A DNA stretch of 64,000 nt, taken from contig CAJNDS010000746.1 of NCBI GenBank assembly GCA_905221605.1, positions 245,961 to 309,960 of the forward strand, read 5' to 3'. Every line of letters begins with the position of its first letter. Position 1 is the first letter of the stretch. Of the stretch, positions 19,415 to 29,309 are shown piece after piece. This DNA comes from Symbiodinium natans (lineage: Eukaryota > Sar > Dinophyceae > Suessiales > Symbiodiniaceae). The translations under genes were made by a program, and so were the position numbers. The notes beneath the pieces were generated by a model. That model saw only the letters and a program-made list of their open reading frames with translations. It was not told the DNA's origin and did no database searches.

Positions 19415-19590
19415 TAGACCCAAGAGCAACCTAGGAATGGAAAAGGTTCACGTTTTTGGGTCAAAGGGGATAATAACCCTAAACCCTAAACCCTAAACCC
19501 TAAACCCTAAACCCTAAACCCTAAACCCTAAACCCTAAACCCTAAACCCTAAACCCTAAAACAAGCGAATAAGGGTCCGACTCTGGGTCC
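19415..19590. mobile_element. MITE-like element split by a heptamer array
   Basis: The ends AGACCCAAGAGCAACCTAGG and GACTCTGGGTCC match the family at 6,111-6,223. Here the interior carries twelve CCCTAAA units (19,476-19,560), so array and element are interleaved. Confidence 0.6.
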
Positions 19591-20015
19591 GAGTGTTTAG
19601 CGTTGAGGGTTGAGGGTGTTTGGTTTTTGCAACAGCTGGCGGTCCACCGCACGAAACCATAATATAGGGCTTAGGGTTTAGGGTCTAGGCATTAGGGTTC
19701 AGGGTTTAGGGTTCAGGGCTTTCGGTAGCCCAGTGGTGTCCTCTTGCCCCTTTTTTTGGTTCTAGCTTCCCTGGTACAATCGCACCCCAAAAAGGATACG
19801 TTTGCTACAATGCTACACAATATGGCGGTTTCCGATATTAGGGGGTCCCCTTGGGGTCCTCAAAAAAAAGGGAATCCTAGTATTTGGGGGGTCTATATTA
19901 GGGGTCCCGTATTTTCGTAAACCCCCATGTATAAGCCCTGAACCTCAAGCCCTGCAAGCCATGTGAAGTAGGGTTTAGGGTTTAGGGTTTAGGGTTTAGG
20001 GTTTAGGGGGGTTAC

Positions 20016-20093
20016 TGTCCGAGCAAGAACCACGGAGTCCCTCCAAGTCCTTCACGAGCATCAAGAGGACCCAGCGTACTAGAGTTTCGATTT
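20016..20093 (-). CDS. candidate internal exon
   Basis: Minus-strand frame from GACTAG|AA to GGACA|GTAACC reading IETLVRWVLLMLVKDLEGLR. Hydrophobic-helical; the donor is good and not repeat-derived. Phase joins 19,319-19,403. Confidence 0.52.
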
Positions 20094-20686
20094 CTAGTCG
20101 CCCCAAATGGCCCCCTAAACCCTAAACCCTAAACCCTAAACCCTAAACCCTAAACCCTAAACCCTAAACTCCCATAAGTTCGGTTGGGTTCAGGGCTTTG
20201 AGGTGACGGGTCGGTGGGGTTAACGCTGGAGGGAATTTTGGGCCGGGGCAATTGGCAAAAAGTTTGGCCGAACACCCAACTCAGCTTTAGCCACATGGTG
20301 TAGGGTTCAGGGTTTAGGGTTTAGGGTTTAGGGTTTAGGGGTGTAAGGTTTAGGGTTTAGGCAAGCATGACCAGAGGCCCGAGCAAGGCCGAACTGAGCC
20401 ATCTTTGGGATTTACTTGCCTAAAAACCTAGACCCTGCTTTAGCATGTAGGGTGCATTCTCAAGCCTAGTTGTTAAGATACCTAGAAGCCTAAACCCTGC
20501 TTTAGGGTTTAGGCTTTAGGGTTGAGGGTTTAGGGCTTAGAGCAACACTAAACCCTAAACCCTAAGCCCTTAGGGAGGGTTTAGGGCTTAGGGTGTATTT
20601 CGAATTCCTTAAACACGAAAACCCTAAAACCCTAAACCCTAAACCCTAAGCCCTAAACCCTAAACCCTAAACCCTAAACCCTAAAC

Positions 20687-20747
20687 CGAGCCTCCTGTAT
20701 GAGGCGGCCGAGCTTCTCAGCAAGGCTGTGCGAGATCAACATCATGC
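20687..20747 (-). CDS. candidate internal exon
   Basis: Minus-strand frame from TGCCCAG|GC to GCTCG|GTTTAGG reading MMLISHSLAEKLGRLIQEA. Amphipathic-helix-like. Family unknown. Confidence 0.47.
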
Positions 20748-20759
20748 CTGGGCACACGG

Positions 20760-20850
20760 CACGCCTTAAACCCAAAACCCAAAACCCAAAACCCAAAACC
20801 CAAAACCCTAAACCCTAAACCCTAAACCCTAAACCCTAAACCCTAAACCC
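20760..20850. repeat. CCCAAAA then CCCTAAA array
   Basis: Five CCCAAAA units pass directly into seven CCCTAAA units. Confidence 0.85.
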
Positions 20851-20885
20851 GAGCTCTGCGGCTTACGGCTTAGGGAAACCCTTTA

Positions 20886-21080
20886 GGGGGTACTTACATG
20901 GTCCCCTGGTAGGGCCCTGAAACGGACAAGCCCTTGTATACCCCTTATATACACCTTCTGCAGTCCCTATGTACCGGTTATATACCTAAGTTGTTAATTA
21001 GTTACATGGTCCCAGGGCCCATACTTCAGAACCCTTTAAAGAAGGTAAGGGACCATCTGTTAAAACTACCCGTAGAACCC
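20886..21080. mobile_element. palindromic element with GGGCCCATACTT core
   Basis: Contains ACATGGTCCC twice and GGGCCCATACTTCAGAACCC with an answering GGTAAGGGACCAT. The same core recurs near 10,850, 14,970, 23,010 and, reversed, 28,740. Confidence 0.45.
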
Positions 21081-21289
21081 TAAACCTTACTAAACCCCAA
21101 ACCCTGTCTCTGCGGCTTACGGCTCCTTTCCCATATGCAAAAGCCATGCAAAGTAGAGGGCTGAGGGAACCTTACGCCCCTATAAGCCCCAATGCCAGCA
21201 TGGCTTCGAGTGTGCGGATTCAAGGCGTTTGCCGTGTTTGCAAGGTCATGTAGGTGACTAGGCTTTAGGGACTGTTGAGGGCTTTGGGG

Positions 21290-21403
21290 TTGGGATGCTC
21301 CTCCTTATACTAACAGTCCTTGATAGGGAGTATAGTACCCCCTGAACCCTAAACCCTAAACCCTAAACATAAAGGCTGTTAGTATCAGGGGCAACATCCC
21401 AAC
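21290..21403. mobile_element. MITE-like element carrying heptamers
   Basis: GTTGGGATGCTCCTCCTTAT at the left and GGGGCAACATCCCAAC at the right; ACTAACAGTCCTT is answered by AAGGCTGTTAGT. Four heptamer units sit in the centre. Confidence 0.65.
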
Positions 21404-21734
21404 TTTGGGGTTTTAGGGACGTTTTGGTTGCGGTTCGATCTGCTCTTGTGTTCACCTCACTGTTAGGGTTTAGGGTTTAAAGGGTTTAGGGCTTAGGGTT
21501 TAGGGTTTAGGGTTTAGGGTTTAGGATTTAGGGTTTAGGGTTTAGGGTTTAGGGACCTCACTGAACCCAAGAGTCCGTGTTGGCCAGGTGCGACTTTGAA
21601 ACTTTCGGAGTTTCGGGTTTTGGTAGCGTGTGTATGTGTGTAGGGGGGGGGGGGGGTAAGGGTGCCGTCTCTTGGCCTTAAATGATGGTGATGCCGGCAA
21701 GCTGCGTGCTTCTTCCGATGGAAGTGTGGTGGAC

Positions 21735-21776
21735 CAGTGGAGCACAAGCCGTTCACCTCACATCCAAACGCTTCCA
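21735..21776 (-). CDS. short candidate exon
   Basis: Minus-strand 42-nt frame from CTTGCAG|TG to CACTG|GTCCAC reading EAFGCEVNGLCST. Too short to be secure. Confidence 0.28.
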
Positions 21777-21883
21777 CTGCAAGCCTCAAGGTACTAAGGC
21801 CCAAAAGGGAAATAGTCTTTTTGGGGATAAAGAACCCTCGACGGCCCTAAAGCGTAAAAAAGGGAGAGAGGGCCTATGCTGGG

Positions 21884-21966
21884 GTTTAGGGTTTAGGGTT
21901 TAGGGTTTAGGGTTTAGGGTTTAGGGTTTAGGGTTTAGGGTTTAGGGTTTAGGGTTTAGGGTTTAG
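21884..21966. repeat. TTTAGGG array
   Basis: Twelve perfect units. Confidence 0.9.
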
Positions 21967-22360
21967 GTCATAGGACTACATTACTTTACGTTGCCCAGCA
22001 ACTTGACAAGAAAGCCGGTGCCCTTTCCTTGCCAAAACGGTGCCTACACAGGACCCTTGCACCAGAGAAGGGAAAACGTAGACTACCGGGCAGATGACGG
22101 TTGTATAAGCTCTTGTATTTTATAACTTTGTTTGCTTTATGCTAGGCTAGCCCCCCCTAAATCTCTAAGTAGTCTTGCGCCTTTGATATTGTGCCCTCTA
22201 TTGGGGTTGGGATATAGGCGCAAGAAGTCGGGGTTGATACCTCAACAAACCTAGGAAGACCCCGCAACGTCAAAGCCTAAATCCATGCTGCACCCTTGCG
22301 CAAAACCCGAGTGTCGGTCTATGGGTTTTTTCGGGTTTACGGCTGAACATACCTTACCCT
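21967..22360. other. spacer, no supported gene
   Basis: Unique AT/GC-mixed sequence with a weak inverted repeat (ACGTTGCCCAGC against GACTACCGGGCA). No open frame of note on either strand. Confidence 0.4.
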
Positions 22361-22470
22361 AAGGATCCTTGTACCTATATAGTATGTACTTAGGCCTTAA
22401 AGGGGTTCCTATATAGTAGCTTTAGGGCCCAAGCATATACTAATTATATAGGTACATGGATCCTATTTGG
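22361..22470. mobile_element. MITE-like palindrome, family CATGTACCTATATAGTA
   Basis: GGATCCTTGTACCTATATAG at the left is answered by TATATAGGTACATGGATCC at the right, with ACTTAGGCCTTAAAG and CTTTAGGGCCCAAG internal arms. Related copies: 22,729-22,945, 28,868-28,978, 29,705-29,935, about 59,265-59,460; fragments at 55,193 and 61,600. Confidence 0.7.
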
Positions 22471-22728
22471 GTTAGTTGTGATGAGCTCACTGAGGATGCG
22501 TAGTACGGTTTAGGGGGCCGTGGGGCCCACGCCCCGAAAAAAGCCCCTTGCATCCTCAACCCTACGCCCTAAACCCTAAACCCTAAACCCTAAACCCTAA
22601 ACCCTAAACCCTAAGCCCTAAACCCTAAACCCTAAACCCCTGAACCCTACACTCCGGCACCCTACACCCTGCACCCCAAAAGCTCCCAGAGCCGCAAGGC
22701 AACATCTCTTTACAGAGGGTAGTGATCC

Positions 22729-22945
22729 CCTAAGGGTCCATGTACCCATATGGGTGGTTGTCAAAATTATGGTCCCTTTTTGGGTCCCTATTATAATACG
22801 GCACCTAATATTTAGGGTACCCCAAAAGGGATCATAATTTTGACAACCACCGATATAGTATACACTTGGGCCCTAAAGCTACTAAACAGGAACCCCTTTA
22901 GGGCCTAAGTGTATACTATAGAGGTACATGGACCCTTTGGGGTGA
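22729..22945. mobile_element. nested MITE pair
   Basis: The outer element has GGGTCCATGTACC / GGTACATGGACCC ends. Inserted in its left arm at 22,756-22,849 is a second palindromic element with ends GGTGGTTGTCAAAATTATGG and ATAATTTTGACAACCACC. The interruption of the outer palindrome gives the order of insertion. Confidence 0.7.
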
Positions 22946-23185
22946 TCTGGTCCCGAACTATGGGCCGTTTAAAGGGGGCCCCTTATATACCCGGAAAAAA
23001 CCCAGGGGCCCATGCATCAGCACCCTTTAAAGGGCATAAGGGACCGCAGTAAGGGCCAATGAAACTACCCTTAGGACATCAGTTTTGGGGTATACGGAGG
23101 GACCCCTAGAAGGGAGCCTTAATCTTATTTCCCTATATAACCTCTATAGATACCCCTATAGACCCAAGTAGCCCCTAAATAAACC

Positions 23186-23306
23186 TCAACCCTAAACCCT
23201 AAACCCTAAACCCTAAACCCTAAACCCTAAACCCTAAACCCTAAACCCTAAACCCTAAACCCTAAACCCTAAACCCTAAACCCTAAACCCTAAACCCTAA
23301 ACCCTA
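23186..23306. repeat. long (CCCTAAA)n array
   Basis: Seventeen uninterrupted units. Confidence 0.95.
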
Positions 23307-23362
23307 CCTAAGTATCCCCCCAAATAGCCCCGAAGGTCCCTTAGGGTCCCTGGTCCCTTGAT

Positions 23363-23438
23363 TCAGGCGTCCGGGGCGCAAATGTGCACGATGGACTTCT
23401 CTTGGGGAGTCGGGAGCTGCACTGCCTCGATTTTGGGG
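23363..23438 (-). CDS. candidate last exon with stop
   Basis: Minus-strand frame from CTGTAG|C to a TGA at 23,363-23,365, reading PKIEAVQLPTPQEKSIVHIC then APDA and stop. Entry phase 2 matches the exit of 24,475-24,551 (GG|C gives Gly). Together they form a plausible C-terminus of an unknown protein. Confidence 0.5.
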
Positions 23439-23543
23439 CTACAGGGTTCAGGGTTTAGGGTTTAGGGTTTAGGGTTCCCCTATTTAGGGTTTGGGGTGGA
23501 GGGTTTAAGGGTTTGGGGCTTGAGGGTTTAGGGTTGGGATGCT

Positions 23544-23756
23544 CCTCCGTACACTAACAATCCATTTCTAGGGAGTATAATAGGGGGTCCTAGATTTGCA
23601 ATTAAGGGCTGTTAGTCCCAAAGAGACCGATATTTCTTAGTTAAGGAATATTCCTTAAATCATATAGGGATCCTATATATGATGTAAGGTATATTCCTTA
23701 ATTGAGGGATATTGGGCTCTTTGGGGAATAAGGGGGAACATCCCAAGTTGAAAGTA
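23544..23756. mobile_element. nested MITEs
   Basis: The outer element has TTGGGATGCTCCTCC / GGGGGAACATCCCAA ends and a CTAACAATCC arm. Inside it (23,633-23,740) lies a copy of the AATATTGGGCTC palindrome with TTAAGGAATATTCCTTAA. Confidence 0.65.
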
Positions 23757-24092
23757 TAGGGTTTGGGGGTTTAGACTTTAGGGTTTGAGGGTTTGGGGTT
23801 TCAGGGCTTTGGCGTTATAAGGTGCTAGGATTTGGCGCTCTTGCTATAGAATTCAGGGTTTCGGGTGGTGGGGTTTGGGGCTTTAGGTTTTATAGCGTTT
23901 TAGGGTGTTGTTAGGGTTTGGGGTCTAGGCCGCTGGTTGGTTTCAACACCATCGAACCCAAGACCCGGAACCCCAAACCCAACCCTAAACGCCAAAAACC
24001 CGAAGCCCTAAACCCTCAACTCCTGCAACCCTAACAGCTCCCCTCAAATCTTCACACCAACTCCTGAACCCTAAACCCACAACCTCTAAGCA

Positions 24093-24206
24093 TTATATGC
24101 CAAACTCTCCAAACTTGGGTCGAATTTGGGAATTTGGGGATCCTTTTATGAGGTACCGTACTATATAGGAGGGAGGGCGTGGGGGTGTGGGGGTGGGGAA
24201 AGGGGT

Positions 24207-24243
<37 letters not shown>

Positions 24244-24300
24244 CGGAGGGAGGGGGAGGGGAAAGGGGCGCAGGGAAAGATTCCAGGGTTAGCCTGCTTC
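24093..24300. other. spacer with 36-bp poly-G
   Basis: A G homopolymer of about 36 bp at 24,208-24,243 within a wider G-rich block. Frames across it are not credible, and read length there is probably uncertain. Confidence 0.7.
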
Positions 24301-24399
24301 CATAGAGTTACCCAAAATAACACCCTAAACCCCTTAACCTTAAGCCCAAATGGCGATGCCCTAAGACCCTGAACCCTAAACCCCAAACCTAAATGGCCG

Positions 24400-24474
24400 T
24401 AAACCCTAGACCCTAGACCCTAGACCCTAGACCCTAGACCCTAGACCCTAAACCCTAAACCCTAAACCCTAAAC
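24400..24474. repeat. CCCTAGA variant array then CCCTAAA
   Basis: Seven uniform CCCTAGA units pass into four CCCTAAA units that abut the donor of 24,475-24,551. Confidence 0.9.
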
Positions 24475-24551
24475 CCAATCACTAAATACAAAAGCCGGGA
24501 GTGGATCTTCTTGCTGCCCTGCAGCCAAGAAGTGACGAAGCCAACGCTTTC
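24475..24551 (-). CDS. candidate internal exon
   Basis: Minus-strand frame from TGAGACAG|GAA to ATTGG|GTTTAGG reading ESVGFVTSWLQGSKKIHSRL then LYLVI. Phase 0 in, 2 out, joining the terminal exon at 23,363-23,438. Confidence 0.53.
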
Positions 24552-24843
24552 CTGTCTCAGGGTTGAGGGATTAGCCACTCCTAATTCGGGGTGTAGGGTC
24601 TAGGGTTTAGGGTTTCAGGGTTTAGGGTTTATAGGGTTTAGGGTTTATACAATTTAAGGTTTTGGGTTTAGGGCTTCGGGTTTCAAGGTACGGGATTTGG
24701 GTTTATAGGCTTTTGCCTCGAGGCTTCGAGTTTGTTGGTCTTTTGCTAGTATAAGGGCGAACATCCGAAGGTGTATAGCGTATGAATGGTCTAGAGGATG
24801 TGTCAGGTTCGGGCGGTTCCCATTCGCGCGCAAATGGCGAGGC

Positions 24844-24945
24844 TGCCCAGTAACCTAGGCTTAAAAAGGGTGCCCTTTTTTGCTTAAAAGGGTTTATAAG
24901 GGAACCTAAACCCCCCAAAAAAGGGAATAAGGGCACCACTGGGCA
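24844..24945. mobile_element. MITE-like element, TIR TGCCCAGTA
   Basis: TGCCCAGTAACCTAGG at the left, CACCACTGGGCA at the right, and AAAAAGGGTGCCC and TTTATAAGGGAACC inside. A near-identical copy lies at 55,951-56,054, and half-copies end with ACCACTGGGCTACCAAG at 12,709 and 50,492. Confidence 0.7.
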
Positions 24946-25070
24946 TCCCAGAAGGGCGGTGTCTGGAAAATCCACTACAGGCCTTGTGTCATGTCGAAGG
25001 CATGTCCGAGCAAGTCAAACCACCTGAGAGCCGGCGAGGGGTATTGGTCACTTGGGCTTAGGTCCACAAC

Positions 25071-25148
25071 AAAAATTCGGGTTGAGGGTTCTGCCCAGAA
25101 TCTCTCCAGTATCTGCTTCGGCAATTACGGAATGTTCCTTGAACCCCC
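25071..25148 (-). CDS. candidate internal exon
   Basis: Minus-strand frame from GGGCAG|GG to TTTTT|GTTGTGG reading GFKEHSVIAEADTGEILGRT then LNPNF. The opposite strand is open for 61 codons but less protein-like. Confidence 0.45.
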
Positions 25149-25149
25149 C

Positions 25150-25668
25150 TGCCCTCTTCCCTTCGCGTTTAGGTAGAGGTGCTTAAAAGCCAATAACGGA
25201 ATGCTGCCAACAACAATGAAATATTTAGAAGTAAGTAACCCCCCCCCCCCACACCCCCCAAGGAAGCGCAGTTTAGTTTTCAGTAGCTACAAGTAGGTCA
25301 TCATGTCGTTCTGAACATATGGCAGGGATATAGTAGATCCACATTCAAGACCGCTTTGAGGACCACCCCCCTCAAAACAAAATGTTATCATCCCTACATG
25401 ACCCTTGTAAGGAAGATTTGTTCATTTTTCTTTTTTTTAGTAAATGGTAGCTTTCCAACAGCGCAAACCGCCCCCAAGACACAAAACTCTGAAGTCACTA
25501 AATCAACAGACGCCTGAGGAGAAGCCCCGAAGACCTAAGCCACCAAACAAAATCTCCAAGCCCCCCAAGCCCCAAAACTCCAAACCCGGAACCCACTAAA
25601 TGAACAGACAATCTAGGAAAGCAACACAACCAACTAACCCTAAACAACAAAAGCACAGGAATTCTCCA
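25150..25668. other. spacer, no supported gene
   Basis: Mostly unique A/C-rich sequence with a poly-C run at 25,238. No convincing frame. Confidence 0.4.
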
Positions 25669-25788
25669 CCCTAAACCCTAAACCCTAAACCCTAAACCCT
25701 AAACCCTAAACCCTAAACCCTAAACCCTAAACCCTAAACCCTAAACCCTAAACCCTAAACCCTAAACCCTAAACCCTAAACCCTAAAC
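25669..25788. repeat. long (CCCTAAA)n array
   Basis: Seventeen uninterrupted units ending at the donor (CTCAG|GTTTAGG on the minus strand) of 25,789-25,826. Confidence 0.95.
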
Positions 25789-25826
25789 CTGAGCCCCGTA
25801 CAGATGCGGCTTGCGAACGGCAGCGC
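25789..25826 (-). CDS. very short candidate exon
   Basis: Minus-strand 38-nt frame from GACACAG|GCG to CTCAG|GTTTAGG (ALPFASRICTGL). Both splice contexts are good; the length limits confidence. Confidence 0.35.
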
Positions 25827-25853
25827 CTGTGTCAAGTTTCGTGCTTAGGGTTG

Positions 25854-26052
25854 GGATGTTACCTCTTATACTAAGCCCAAAGAGCCCAATATAGCTTAAT
25901 TAAGGAATATACCCTAAATCATATTAAGGATCCCTATATGATTCAAGGAATATTCCTTAATTAAGCAATATTGGGCTCTTTGGGAGGGTCCTCAATAAGG
26001 ATTATCATACCCCACGATTACAATCCCTAGGTATAAGGGGGAACATTCTAAG
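25854..26052. mobile_element. nested MITEs
   Basis: Same arrangement as 23,544-23,756: an outer GTTGGGATGTTACCTC / AAGGGGGAACATTC element containing a full AATATTGGGCTC palindrome (25,870-25,985). Confidence 0.65.
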
Positions 26053-27357
26053 TTTAGAGTTTAGGGAAGATTTGCTTTGCTTGTTGAGGGGGTCTCGGGG
26101 GGAGGGGGGGCGAGGGGGGAGGAAGCTGGGAAGTAAAGGGTTCAGGAATTAATTTTGTGGGGGGGAGGGGCCGGCGTTCTGGGAACGAGCCGCGGGAAGC
26201 AAAGGGACAGATTAGGGAGAACAACCGGATGGTGCGTTGCGAGCGGATGTGCAAGTTGCCCTAAACCCTAAACCCTAAGCCCTAAGCCCTAAACCCTAAA
26301 CCCTAAACCCTAAGCCCTAAACCCTAAACCCCAAACCCTAAACCCTAAACCCTAAGCCCTAAACCCCAATCCCGAAACCCTACACGGTCGCATTCCCTAA
26401 GACTTGCGAGCCGCAGACATGGCCTTTCCGGAAGCCTACTCCTTGACCCAAACCAGTCTAGGGGTAGTTACTATGAGTTACGTGGGCCCTCAGGGGTTTC
26501 AGGGTTTAGGGTCTAGGGTCCAGGGTCTAGGGTCCAGGGTCTAGGGTTCCGTGGGCCCTCAATACCCTAAACCCTAAACTCTAAACCCTAAACCCTAGAC
26601 CCTAAACCCTAAACCCCCTCCTCTAAAGGGGTTCTGAGGTCTGGGCTCTGGGGTTGCAAGCTTGGGTTGTCTAGGGTTTGTAAAGGGGGGAAAAAAGGGG
26701 TTCCCTTGTCAGGGCTCCCTGCAACTGCTTTTTTGTTAACACCAGAGACCCTCTAGAACCGATGTGAAGTAGGGCCAGTATTGCTGACATCCCCCCCCAG
26801 AAGGACACCCCATAGATGTATGGTATATGTATATAAATATATACCCACCAATGACAGCGATTTTGGCCTTACCAGATATGAGCCCTGGATTGGTGTCGGG
26901 GTTTGAGTGTGGGGGGGGGGGGGGGGTTTGGGTGGGTCTCAGGGTTTCACGCTCCCCACTCCCAAAGGGAAGAATAAATGTTGAACAGTCCCAAACAGGG
27001 TTTAGGGATTCGGTTGTTTAGAGTTTATGGTGTAGGGCTTAGGGCCTTGGGTTTAGGGTTGAACCCAAAAATTCTAAACCTCAACCAACCGAAACTTTTT
27101 CTGCAAGCAATCCTAACTTCTTGTAACAAGGCCTAATTCACGCCTACATATGAACCCCACCGGCTCCGAGCAAGGAATGAAGGAGTGAGGTACCTTCTGC
27201 CTCCCCATATGAGCTCCCTAGAAAATTCCGGAAGGTACCTATGCCCCTCATTCCCTACTAAGAGCCAGTGAGTCCCCAGACCCTAAACCCTTGACCCTAA
27301 ACCCTAAACCCTTTAAATCCTAAACCCTTTTAACCCTAAGCCCTATAAACCCTAAAC
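26053..27357. other. repeat-rich spacer, no supported gene
   Basis: Heptamer arrays at 26,258-26,380 (with CCCTAAG) and 26,500-26,620 (TCTAGGG/TCCAGGG mix), a G run at 26,910-26,925 and unique sequence 26,640-27,260 without good frames. Confidence 0.4.
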
Positions 27358-27439
27358 CCTCTTTCAGCGCAGCCAGGCGGCTCGGTGGAGCACCTGTCCG
27401 CTGCACGGGCCCCGTCATGATGCGGCCGCTCTCCGCGAC
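27358..27439 (-). CDS. candidate internal exon
   Basis: Minus-strand frame from CGCGAG|GTC to AGAGG|GTTTAGG, 27 codons reading VAESGRIMTGPVQRTGAPPS then RLAALKE. Confidence 0.4.
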
Positions 27440-27548
27440 CTCGCGAACGGAGCGGGCGGTTTAGGGTTTATAGAGTTTATAGGGTTTAGGGTTTATAGGG
27501 TTTAGGGTTTAGGGTTTGGGTTTTGGGTTTAGGGTTTAGGGTATAGGG

Positions 27549-27800
27549 TTTAGGGTTGAGGGTAGCGGGCGAGTCTGTAATTAGGAATCCTGTAGTACTT
27601 TGGGGTTTGGGGGTTTAGGGTTTGGGGTTTAGGGTTTGGGGTTCAGGGTTTGGGGTTTAGGGTTTGGCGTTGGGTTTAGGGTTGAGGGTAGCGGGCGAGT
27701 CTGTAATTAGGAATCCTGTAGTACTTTGGGGTTTGGGGGATTAGGGTTTGGGGTTTAGGGTTTGGGGTTCAGGGTTTGGGGTTTAGGGTTTGGCGTTGGT
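27549..27800. repeat. 126-bp tandem duplication
   Basis: GGTAGCGGGCGAGTCTGTAA and the following TTTGGGG/TTTAGGG block occur twice, 126 bp apart, almost identical. A recent duplication of unique sequence plus repeat. Confidence 0.9.
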
Positions 27801-28218
27801 GGCTTATACGGTTTCCTACGCTCCCGCGCCACCCCCAATGTCACCGCCAAAGTGATAAATGGAAGCCAAGCTTGATCAAGCTTTGGGGGGCAGTGTAGAG
27901 GAAGTAGGTAATTAGGGTTTGAGGGTAAGGGTTTAACAGGGTCCAGGGTCTAGCATGGTCTAGGGTTTAAGGTCTAAAACCTCGAGCCCTAAACCCTAAA
28001 CCCTAAACCCTAAACCCCAAACCCCAAACCCGCATTCGCATCTTACCACAATGCACCCTTTCGGCTTCTACTGAAGGTTGGGCTCAAGCCCCCCAGCCCC
28101 GAACCCGCAACCCGAAAGCCATAGGTCCCATGAGGATTTATAGAGGGTTCAGGGTTTAGGGTTTAGGGTTTAGGGTCTAGGGTTTAGGGTTTAGGTGGCG
28201 TAATCGCAACCCGAAAAC

Positions 28219-28317
28219 CCCACAATGCCCTGTCGCAGCGCCTGGCGAAGACGCTCGTGGAGGCTGCCTGCGGCCATGTGCACATCGTCAACGATGATCC
28301 GTACGCCGCCGGCCAGC
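28219..28317 (-). CDS. candidate internal exon, possible Asp-Asp motif
   Basis: Minus-strand frame from AAGACAG|G to GTGGG|GTTTTCGG, 32 codons: LAGGVRIIVDDVHMAAGSLH then ERLRQALRQGIV. A beta strand followed by DD resembles a Walker B or active-site strand, which is inference. Entry phase 2 matches the exit of 28,545-28,621. The plus strand is open too (RLAKTLVEAACGHVHIVNDD), but I prefer minus. Confidence 0.47.
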
Positions 28318-28319
28318 CT

Positions 28320-28397
28320 GTCTTTAGGGTTTAGGGTTTAGGGTTTAGGGTTTAGGGTTTAGGGTTTAGGGTTTAGGGTTTAGGGTTTAGGGTTTCG
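28320..28397. repeat. TTTAGGG array
   Basis: Eleven units, ending in TTTCGCAG. Confidence 0.9.
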
Positions 28398-28544
28398 CAG
28401 TTTCGCGGGGGAGGGGGGGGCGGGGGGGGCTTGAATATCTCGGAGCGAAACCCGAGGCCCTGTCCCTTAAACTCAGAAGTTTAGTCTAACCTCGAAGAAC
28501 ACCCTAAGCCTAAACCCTAAACCCTAAGCTCGAAGAACCTGAAC

Positions 28545-28621
28545 CCTATTTTTGGAATCACATCGAGCCTTGGCATCTTCACTGCCAAGAAGCCTTCCAA
28601 GATTGCCTCAGCAACGTTGGG
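28545..28621 (-). CDS. candidate internal exon
   Basis: Minus-strand frame from GACTCCCAG|CCC to AATAGG|GTTCAGG, 25 codons reading PNVAEAILEGFLAVKMPRLD then VIPKI. Clearly protein-like. Phase-2 exit joins 28,219-28,317. Confidence 0.52.
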
Positions 28622-28867
28622 CTGGGAGTCAAGACACGTGAAGAACCCAACCATATGGGTTTTGGGTTTAGGGTCTCGGGGTTGACAAGAAACTGTTTCA
28701 GATTCTTGGGCAACCTACAGAAAACAACGTTTGGGCTCTGGTCCCTTACCTTCTTTCAAGGGTTCTGAAGTATGGGCCCAAGTATGGGCCCACACGAACA
28801 AACCATGTGCCTACCAGAGGGTAGCCCAGTAAGCATATTTTAATAAGGATCCCTTTTGGGATTGGTT

Positions 28868-28978
28868 ACCCTAAGGGTCCATGTACCTCATTATTATACA
28901 ATTACTTGGGCCCTACAGTTCCTGTATAGGAGATGCTTTAAGGCCCAAGTATAATACTTAGGTACATGGACCCTAAAC
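28868..28978. mobile_element. MITE-like palindrome, family CATGTACC
   Basis: AAGGGTCCATGTACCTCATT and AGGTACATGGACCCT ends with ACTTGGGCCCTACAG and TAAGGCCCAAGT inner arms. The right end runs straight into heptamers. Confidence 0.7.
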
Positions 28979-29246
28979 CCTAGCCCTAAACCCTAAACCC
29001 TAGTATATAATACTGTATAAGGGGGAACCTTGAACCAAGACAAACGGTAAAGGGTACCACTGCGCCTAGCAAGCTACGGAAAGATAAGCCGTGAACTCGG
29101 ACCCTAAACCCTAAACCCTAAAGCCTAAACGCGAAACCCTAACCCCTAACCCTAAACCCTAAAGCCTAAACGCTAAACCCTAACCCCTAACCCTAAACCG
29201 TAAAGCCTAACCCTAAACCCTAAACCCTAAACCCGAAACCCTAAAC

Positions 29247-29309
29247 CCTGCGGCCCGGGCGGAGGTGGCACCGTGCGGGCAGCGGAAGAACTCCGGCTGG
29301 CGGCCTTTC
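29247..29309 (-). CDS. candidate internal exon, Ser/Pro-rich
   Basis: Minus-strand frame from TTTCAG|GA to GCAGG|GTTTAGG reading KAASRSSSAARTVPPPPGPQ. Entry phase 1 matches the exit of 30,522-30,595. Another minus-strand frame is also open. Confidence 0.36.

Noticed and set aside
24208-24243. Gly- or Pro-rich frames across the poly-G run
   Set aside because: Homopolymer translation; the length is also likely to be unreliable in sequencing.
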